A program made the translations under genes and the position numbers. A DNA stretch of 11,681 bases from positions 1 to 11,681 of the forward strand of contig JANXQZ010001135.1 in assembly GCA_025353235.1 (NCBI GenBank), written 5' to 3'. Shown piece by piece: positions 8,367 through 11,681 of the stretch. Under the pieces are notes generated by a model, which worked only from the letters and a program-made list of their open reading frames with translations, was not told where the DNA came from and made no database searches. Each line of letters begins with the position of its first letter. The first letter of the stretch is position 1. The DNA comes from Bryobacterales bacterium (GTDB lineage Bacteria > Acidobacteriota > Terriglobia > Bryobacterales > Bryobacteraceae).

Positions 8367-8372
8367 ATTCTA
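8367..8372 (-). promoter_or_regulatory. Candidate -10 element (TAGAAT) for rpiB, placed for a leaderless transcript
   Basis: The minus strand reads TAGAAT (5/6 match to TATAAT), then ACGGTC, then the rpiB ATG. A start site seven bases after this hexamer would fall on the A of the ATG. No good -35 hexamer lies 16-19 bases further upstream, and there is no Shine-Dalgarno sequence, so this is a modest call. Confidence 0.35.
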
Positions 8373-8399
8373 CTGTAAAGGGAGCTGAAAGGAGGGGTT

Positions 8400-8436
8400 A
8401 AAAAAACGAAAAGGACCGGGAGATTTTCCCGGTCCT
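8400..8436 (-). terminator. Intrinsic terminator after the PEP-CTERM gene
   Basis: A perfect 10-bp inverted repeat, AGGACCGGGA (8412-8421) and TCCCGGTCCT (8427-8436), encloses a 5-base loop. On the minus strand it is followed by TTTTCGTTTTTTT, a strong U-tract. It lies about 20 bp beyond the stop of the leftward PEP-CTERM gene and upstream of the rpiB start, so it should stop read-through into rpiB. On the plus strand no T-run follows, so it works leftward only. Confidence 0.92.
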
Positions 8437-8459
8437 CTTCACACTACACCAATAGGATG

Positions 8460-9113
8460 TTAGCGGTTAAAAAGTTTACGGCGGAAAGCAGCAAGTCCAA
8501 CGAGTCCGCTACCGATCAGAAGCATCGAAGCTGGCTCGGGAACTCCGGGGATAGGCACGTTTCCAACGTTCTGGGTCAAAGTACCATCGGTGATGTCGTT
8601 CGTGTTCTTCGTGGCTTGGGCAGTGTAGTAGCCGACAGTCTGAGATCCGAAGATAGAACCGATCACGAAATTCCCAAGATTCGTGGGGCCCAGAGCCGGT
8701 CTCGGTCCGCTTGCCGGAAGCTTGGGGCCGTTATAGAAGAACGACACGTTTGTAACCAGGGAAGAATCGGGCACGCCCGATTGCAGGCTGGGTGTCTGGC
8801 CGACCATCAGGGTGAAAGCCGTCCAGCTTGTCGGTACGGTGGTTGCGCCATTGAATCCGTTCACATCGTAAATGGTGAAGAACGTCCCAGAGGGCGGAGT
8901 TAAGCCAGCGGGGCTGCAAAGCTGGTTGCCCGCGCAAGTGGTGTTTGCGGTTGCTGCAGGGTCCAACCGCTGATCGGCCGATAGAAATGCCGTATAAGTG
9001 AAGTTGAAAGCGGAACCGTTGGGTGTAACTGACATCAGCGAAGGTATGATGCTGGCACTCGCGAACGAGGACAACGCCAAGCTCGCAAACGCAGCAAAGG
9101 AAAATTTATTCAT
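8460..9113 (-). CDS. PEP-CTERM sorting-domain protein (exported)
   Basis: A 217-residue exported protein. It has a Sec signal peptide (cleavage probably after Ala20, in FASA/SIIP), a Thr/Ser/Asn/Gly-rich middle predicted to be mostly beta-strand, and a C-terminal PEP-CTERM signal from about 191. That signal is the VPEP motif, the hydrophobic segment MLLIGSGLVGLAAF, then the basic tail RRKLFNR. In known systems an exosortase (EpsH/XrtA type) cleaves at the PEP motif during export, often alongside exopolysaccharide synthesis. No exosortase is in this window. Cys60 and Cys66 could form a disulfide. The middle region matches no family I recognise, so its job is unknown; a surface or matrix protein is a reasonable inference. 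The start is supported by GGAGGAGGAG (9130-9121) seven bases upstream. Transcription ends at the 8400-8436 terminator, so the gene is monocistronic. Confidence 0.92.
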   Translation of the reverse strand: MNKFSFAAFASLALSSFASASIIPSLMSVTPNGSAFNFTYTAFLSADQRLDPAATANTTCAGNQLCSPAGLTPPSGTFFTIYDVNGFNGATTVPTSWTAFTLMVGQTPSLQSGVPDSSLVTNVSFFYNGPKLPASGPRPALGPTNLGNFVIGSIFGSQTVGYYTAQATKNTNDITDGTLTQNVGNVPIPGVPEPASMLLIGSGLVGLAAFRRKLFNR

Positions 9114-9168
9114 GCAAGTACTCCTCCTCCAAGGAAGAAATTCGCTCTCTGGCCGGAGCTATAGAAGA

Positions 9169-9198
9169 ATTCTACACTATAACCGAACTCGATGCCAG
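9169..9198 (-). promoter_or_regulatory. Candidate promoter for the PEP-CTERM gene
   Basis: On the minus strand CTGGCA (9198-9193, 4/6 to TTGACA) is followed after 18 bases by TAGAAT (9174-9169, 5/6 to TATAAT). The start site would fall near 9162, giving a leader of about 48 bases that contains the purine-rich Shine-Dalgarno sequence. An overlapping alternative -10, TATAGT (9181-9176), has no matching -35. Pattern match only. Confidence 0.3.
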
Positions 9199-9303
9199 AG
9201 GTTTGTTGAAAAAAAACGTGGCGTCGATCATCGGCCATAGCGCTTTGTACCAGGACCGACCCCACTCCAAAGATCATTATATATCAATCACCTAACGGTC
9301 CGG

Positions 9304-9330
9304 TGAACACTCGAATACGCTTTGTGTTCA
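9304..9330. repeat. Inverted repeat TGAACAC/GTGTTCA, possible operator or leader hairpin
   Basis: TGAACAC (9304-9310) and GTGTTCA (9324-9330) are perfect 7-bp inverted arms separated by 13 bases. They lie about 76 bp before the start of the secreted-protein gene. Two helical turns separate the arm centres, which would suit a dimeric regulator on one DNA face. Chance occurrence is possible, and no T-run follows, so it is not a terminator. Confidence 0.3.
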
Positions 9331-9406
9331 ACACGGCCAACGTAGGAGGGACCCCCGATTGCTGGCGGGTTTGCGTGCTCACACACCAAACTGGAGGCAA
9401 GATCCG

Positions 9407-10003
9407 ATGAAATACCTTTTCTGGTCGGCGGTGATGCCAGGATTTCTCCTGGCGCAAAGTCAGTCTACTGGACCGCAATCGTGGTCTGGATTACTAGTCG
9501 CCGCGAGCTGTCACGAGACAATTACATCATCTAAGACCACTGGCAAGACTCCCGCCGAAGCAATGAATCGCTCAACGCCAACTTCTGCGCGTCGGGAACA
9601 GAACGGAACCTACGAGCAGGTTCAGAATCAAGCCGACCGGGGCGCAACGTCAAAGGACCAGATTCGAGACCGGTTGAAAGCGACCGACGAGGTCAGAACG
9701 CCCCCCGTCGATAGCCTGGATACCCGAGGCAGTGCGCCCTTGACCGGGGAACGTTCCGACGCTGACGAAAAGGCGTTCACGCAACATATGGATGCGAGTT
9801 GCCGGATTGGGGAAAAGACAACCGCCTTTGCATTGCGGCTGAGCGATAGCAGCCTGCTCAAGTTCGATGAATCGAGCAATGCCAAAATTGCCCATGAGAG
9901 CCAAATGGCTGGCCGGCTTAAGCACAAGACCAAAATTTTCCGCGCCACTGCCAAAGGTACGCTGGAAGGGGATTCCATTCGCTTGGACTCCATCAAAATG
10001 TAG
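9407..10003 (+). CDS. Secreted protein of unknown function
   Basis: The ATG at 9407 has GGAGG (9393-9397) nine bases upstream and gives 198 residues. A Sec signal peptide covers about 1-16 (MKYLFWSAVMPGFLLA, then QSQ), with no lipobox Cys. The mature protein has three parts: a short N-terminal strand region (SWSGLLVAASC, about 25-35), a hydrophilic, probably disordered linker (about 36-125) rich in Thr, Arg, Asp, Glu and Gln, and a beta-rich C-terminal segment. That segment (CRIGEKTTAFALRLSDSSLL, KFDESSNAKI, TLEGDSIRLDSIKM) ends at the stop. Only two cysteines are visible, Cys35 and Cys132, each in an ASC context, so a disulfide joining the two ends is plausible. The layout recalls uncharacterised secreted proteins of Acidobacteriota, by recollection rather than a search. 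It is monocistronic, with a terminator directly after the stop. No function is proposed. Confidence 0.8.
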   Translation: MKYLFWSAVMPGFLLAQSQSTGPQSWSGLLVAASCHETITSSKTTGKTPAEAMNRSTPTSARREQNGTYEQVQNQADRGATSKDQIRDRLKATDEVRTPPVDSLDTRGSAPLTGERSDADEKAFTQHMDASCRIGEKTTAFALRLSDSSLLKFDESSNAKIAHESQMAGRLKHKTKIFRATAKGTLEGDSIRLDSIKM

Positions 10004-10006
10004 GGC

Positions 10007-10032
10007 GGGCAGGCCGCTGACCTGCCCTTTTT
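10007..10032 (+). terminator. Intrinsic terminator after the secreted-protein gene
   Basis: GGGCAGG (10007-10013) pairs perfectly with CCTGCCC (10021-10027) around a 7-base loop and is followed directly by TTTTT (10028-10032) and further T-rich sequence. It begins four bases after the TAG stop at 10001-10003, so it ends transcription of that gene and separates it from the DHH phosphoesterase gene. Confidence 0.9.
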
Positions 10033-10113
10033 CACTTTTCTTTCCCCCGGACTTGCCAAACCCCTTCAAATGATGCAAGCTGGAGGGTTTTCCCTTCTAC
10101 TTATGGAAATTTC
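10033..10113. other. Short intergenic region before the DHH phosphoesterase gene
   Basis: This 81-bp stretch continues T-rich and pyrimidine-rich after the terminator and must hold the promoter of the downstream gene. No convincing -35/-10 pair was found. The GGAGGG at 10082-10087 is too far (27 bases) from the ATG at 10114 to be its ribosome-binding site. Confidence 0.5.
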
Positions 10114-11091
10114 ATGCGGGTGAGAATCCTCTACCATGACCACTGCTTCGACGGCGCTGCATCGGCCGCCTTCTTTAGCCGCTTTTATGAGGATAAACTC
10201 GACTCCAATCCGGAGTTCAGCTTTACCGGACTGGCGCACAAGGCGTCGAACCTTTTCGAGGATGCGATGTTCGATGGCGAGGTGAACGCCATCGTCGATT
10301 TTAAGTATTCCCCCAACCCAAACCTCACGTGGTGGTTCGATCACCACCAGAGCGCCTTTTTAACTCCGGAGGACGCCGAAACCTTCAAGCTCGACCACAG
10401 CGGAAAGAAGTTGTACGATCCATCCTTTCGATCCTGCACGATGTTTATTGCCGAGGTAACCCGGACTAAGTTCGGATACAATCCGGATGACTTGGGAGAG
10501 TTGGTGAAATGGGCCGACATTGTCGACGGCGCTCAGTACGCATCCTCGGAAGAAGCGGTGGAGCTGAGGTCTCCCGCTATGAAGCTTACTTTGGTGATTG
10601 AAGGAGCGAAAGGCTCTGAAATCATTCACCAGATTATTCGCTGGATGCGCCGCGAGTCCCTGCAATCCATCGTGAACAAACCCGAGATTCAAGCCTTATA
10701 CGTGCCGCTGTACAACCGGCATATTGAATCCATTGAGATCATTCGCGGGCAAGCTACGAGCCAAAACGGCGTGGTATTTTTCGATTTGATCGGGTGCCAA
10801 ATGGAGGGGTACAACAAGTTTATCCCTTATTACTTGTTCCCGGAATCGACTTACACGGTCTCGGTGAGCACTTCCAGCTTCAGGACCAAGGTGTCGGTCG
10901 GGTCGAACCCTTGGGCCAAAGAAGAGCCGAGGCACAACTTGGCCACGATATGCGAGCGCTATGGAGGCGGTGGACACCCTCGAGTAGGCGCCATCAGTTT
11001 CGAAATCGGCGCGATTCAAAAAGCAAGGCAAGTCGCCGACGAGATCCGCGCAGAACTGGAGAGCGAACATGCGGCGGCAATTCCGAGCTAA
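10114..11091 (+). CDS. DHH/DHHA1-family phosphoesterase
   Basis: A 325-residue protein with the two-domain layout of DHH phosphoesterases. Motif I is YHDHCFDG (7-14), the Cys-x-Asp-Gly variant in which the usual middle Asp of DxDxDG is Cys11 while Asp13 remains. Motif II is probably Asp62 (VDFKYSP). The DHH triad itself is Asp76-His77-His78 (WWFDHHQS), and motif IV is probably Asp135 or Asp138 (WADIVDG). The C-terminal DHHA1 substrate-binding motif GGGGHPRVG lies at 284-292. Relatives are Mn-dependent hydrolases of phosphodiester or phosphomonoester bonds in short oligonucleotides, cyclic dinucleotides or pAp, acting in the cytoplasm; the substrate here is unknown. There is no RecJ OB domain and no membrane segment. 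The start has only a weak Shine-Dalgarno sequence (GGAA), but MRVRILYHD is a fitting first strand. The TAA overlaps the stop of convergent fliM. No neighbour suggests a pathway. Confidence 0.85.
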   Translation: MRVRILYHDHCFDGAASAAFFSRFYEDKLDSNPEFSFTGLAHKASNLFEDAMFDGEVNAIVDFKYSPNPNLTWWFDHHQSAFLTPEDAETFKLDHSGKKLYDPSFRSCTMFIAEVTRTKFGYNPDDLGELVKWADIVDGAQYASSEEAVELRSPAMKLTLVIEGAKGSEIIHQIIRWMRRESLQSIVNKPEIQALYVPLYNRHIESIEIIRGQATSQNGVVFFDLIGCQMEGYNKFIPYYLFPESTYTVSVSTSSFRTKVSVGSNPWAKEEPRHNLATICERYGGGGHPRVGAISFEIGAIQKARQVADEIRAELESEHAAAIPS

Positions 11092-11681
11092 CTTAAGGGC
11101 TTGTACAACTCATCGATCTGAAAGGCCCGCTTCCTCCCGGTTGAAACTACATGGCCGCGAAATTTCAGCTTTCCGTTTAAGACTAAGTCCACCGGCTTGC
11201 TGGTTGGAAAATCGAAGGTGAGGACGTCGCCTTCCGCGAGTTCCAGCAAATCCTCCACTTTGAGGGTGGGCCCGGCAAGCCGTCCGTCGATATTCAGCAA
11301 GGCTGGCTTCAGCAGCTTCAGCACGCGGCCCTGCTCCATATCGGTGGATTGGCTGCGCCGAACCGACCATTGCTGGTCAAACTTGTGGCGCAGCATCTTT
11401 ACTACGATGGATGGGATGCCGATGTTCATCATCCCGGAGTTATCCCCAATCCTGACTTCCAGACTCACTGCCACCACCGCTTCATTGGGCGCCAGAATCT
11501 GCAACAGCTGCGGTTCGGTTTCATGCGCCTCGATGGAGAACTCGATAGGTGTAACGGCCTGCCACGCGCTGCGAAGATCGTTCAGGATGATCCGGTAAAG
11601 TCCATCAAGAATGCTTTGCTCGATCTCCGTAATCTCTCGGGTGATCTTAATGGGCGCTTTCCCGTTGCCGCCCAACAGCAT
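11088..11681 (-). CDS. fliM: Flagellar motor switch protein FliM, C-terminal part (N-terminus beyond window)
   Basis: The last 197 residues of FliM, entering from the right edge and ending at TAG 11090-11088. The ATG at the very edge is an internal Met (family context L-L-G-G-x-G-K), not the start. The middle domain shows the family pattern: REITEIEQSILDGL, the AW of the following helix, NEAVVAVSLEVRIGD, and GMMNIGIPS, which resembles the GGMM-type CheC-like region. The last 80 or so residues form the SpoA (FliMN) domain, with LLELAEGDVLTFD, LVLNGKLKFRG and a final AFQIDEL. FliM sits in the cytoplasmic C-ring, binds phospho-CheY through its N-terminus (absent here) and sets rotation direction. 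It implies the organism can make a flagellum. It is convergent with the DHH phosphoesterase gene, with four bases shared at the stops. Full length is usually about 330 residues. FliN or a FliM/FliN fusion is less likely, given the CheC-like middle domain. Confidence 0.92.
   Translation of the reverse strand: MLLGGNGKAPIKITREITEIEQSILDGLYRIILNDLRSAWQAVTPIEFSIEAHETEPQLLQILAPNEAVVAVSLEVRIGDNSGMMNIGIPSIVVKMLRHKFDQQWSVRRSQSTDMEQGRVLKLLKPALLNIDGRLAGPTLKVEDLLELAEGDVLTFDFPTSKPVDLVLNGKLKFRGHVVSTGRKRAFQIDELYKPLS

Larger units (their letters stand above)
9114..9406. other. Divergent intergenic region between PEP-CTERM gene and secreted-protein gene
   Basis: This 293-bp stretch has no convincing gene on either strand. 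It holds the Shine-Dalgarno sequences of both flanking genes, a candidate leftward promoter (9169-9198), an A-run at about 9209-9216, an AT-rich stretch near 9274-9289 and a 7-bp inverted repeat (9304-9330). No riboswitch, tRNA or mobile-element end was recognised. Confidence 0.6.

Noticed and set aside
9161..9182. TATAG...CTATA inverted arms around AGAATTCT upstream of the PEP-CTERM gene
   Set aside because: Only five outer base pairs match and the inner part does not align symmetrically. AT-rich promoter sequence explains it better than an operator.
9276..9284. ATTATATAT as a rightward -10 element for the secreted-protein gene
   Set aside because: The nearest -35-like hexamer (TTGTAC at 9245-9250) gives a spacer of about 24-27 bases, too long for a sigma-70-type promoter.
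1..11681. Defence island, mobile element, phage or CRISPR content
   Set aside because: No transposase, integrase, repeat-spacer array, toxin-antitoxin pair, tRNA-associated attachment site or terminal repeats were seen on either strand.

Overview
The window looks like chromosomal DNA from a flagellated member of the Acidobacteriota, most likely near the Solibacter/Bryobacter group. This is inferred from gene content: a long Oar-type TonB-dependent receptor with an N-terminal carboxypeptidase-regulatory-like domain, Tat-exported Gfo/Idh and sugar-isomerase-like proteins, a PEP-CTERM protein and a flagellar fliM. GC content appears moderately high. No RNA gene, insertion sequence, phage gene or CRISPR array was found.

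Layout. Positions 1-5239 hold a leftward three-gene cluster: the TonB receptor (5239 to 1885, broken here by two single-base frameshifts), a Tat-exported xylose-isomerase-like TIM-barrel protein (1872 to 922), and a Tat-exported Gfo/Idh/MocA oxidoreductase (925 to the window edge). The last two overlap as ATGA. The cluster looks like a carbohydrate uptake and periplasmic sugar-modification operon. Divergent from it across a 101-bp gap, 5341-7914 encodes cystathionine beta-synthase and cystathionine gamma-lyase, a reverse transsulfuration operon that would make cysteine from homocysteine and serine.

Convergent to that operon is rpiB (8360 to 7911), whose stop codon overlaps the lyase stop in the palindrome CTAG; rpiB may be leaderless. 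A strong leftward terminator (8400-8436) separates rpiB from a PEP-CTERM protein gene (9113 to 8460). A roughly 290-bp divergent intergenic region follows, then a rightward gene for a small secreted protein of unknown function (9407-10003) with its own terminator. Next is a DHH/DHHA1-family phosphoesterase (10114-11091), whose stop overlaps that of a convergent partial fliM (window edge to 11088).

Most of the window is ordinary metabolism and envelope biology. No clearly new multi-gene system is visible. The points most worth checking are the frameshifted receptor, the coupled Tat-exported oxidoreductase/isomerase pair, the Asp-Gly substitution in the lyase active site, the two 4-bp tail-to-tail overlaps, the possible leaderless rpiB start and the uncharacterised secreted protein.
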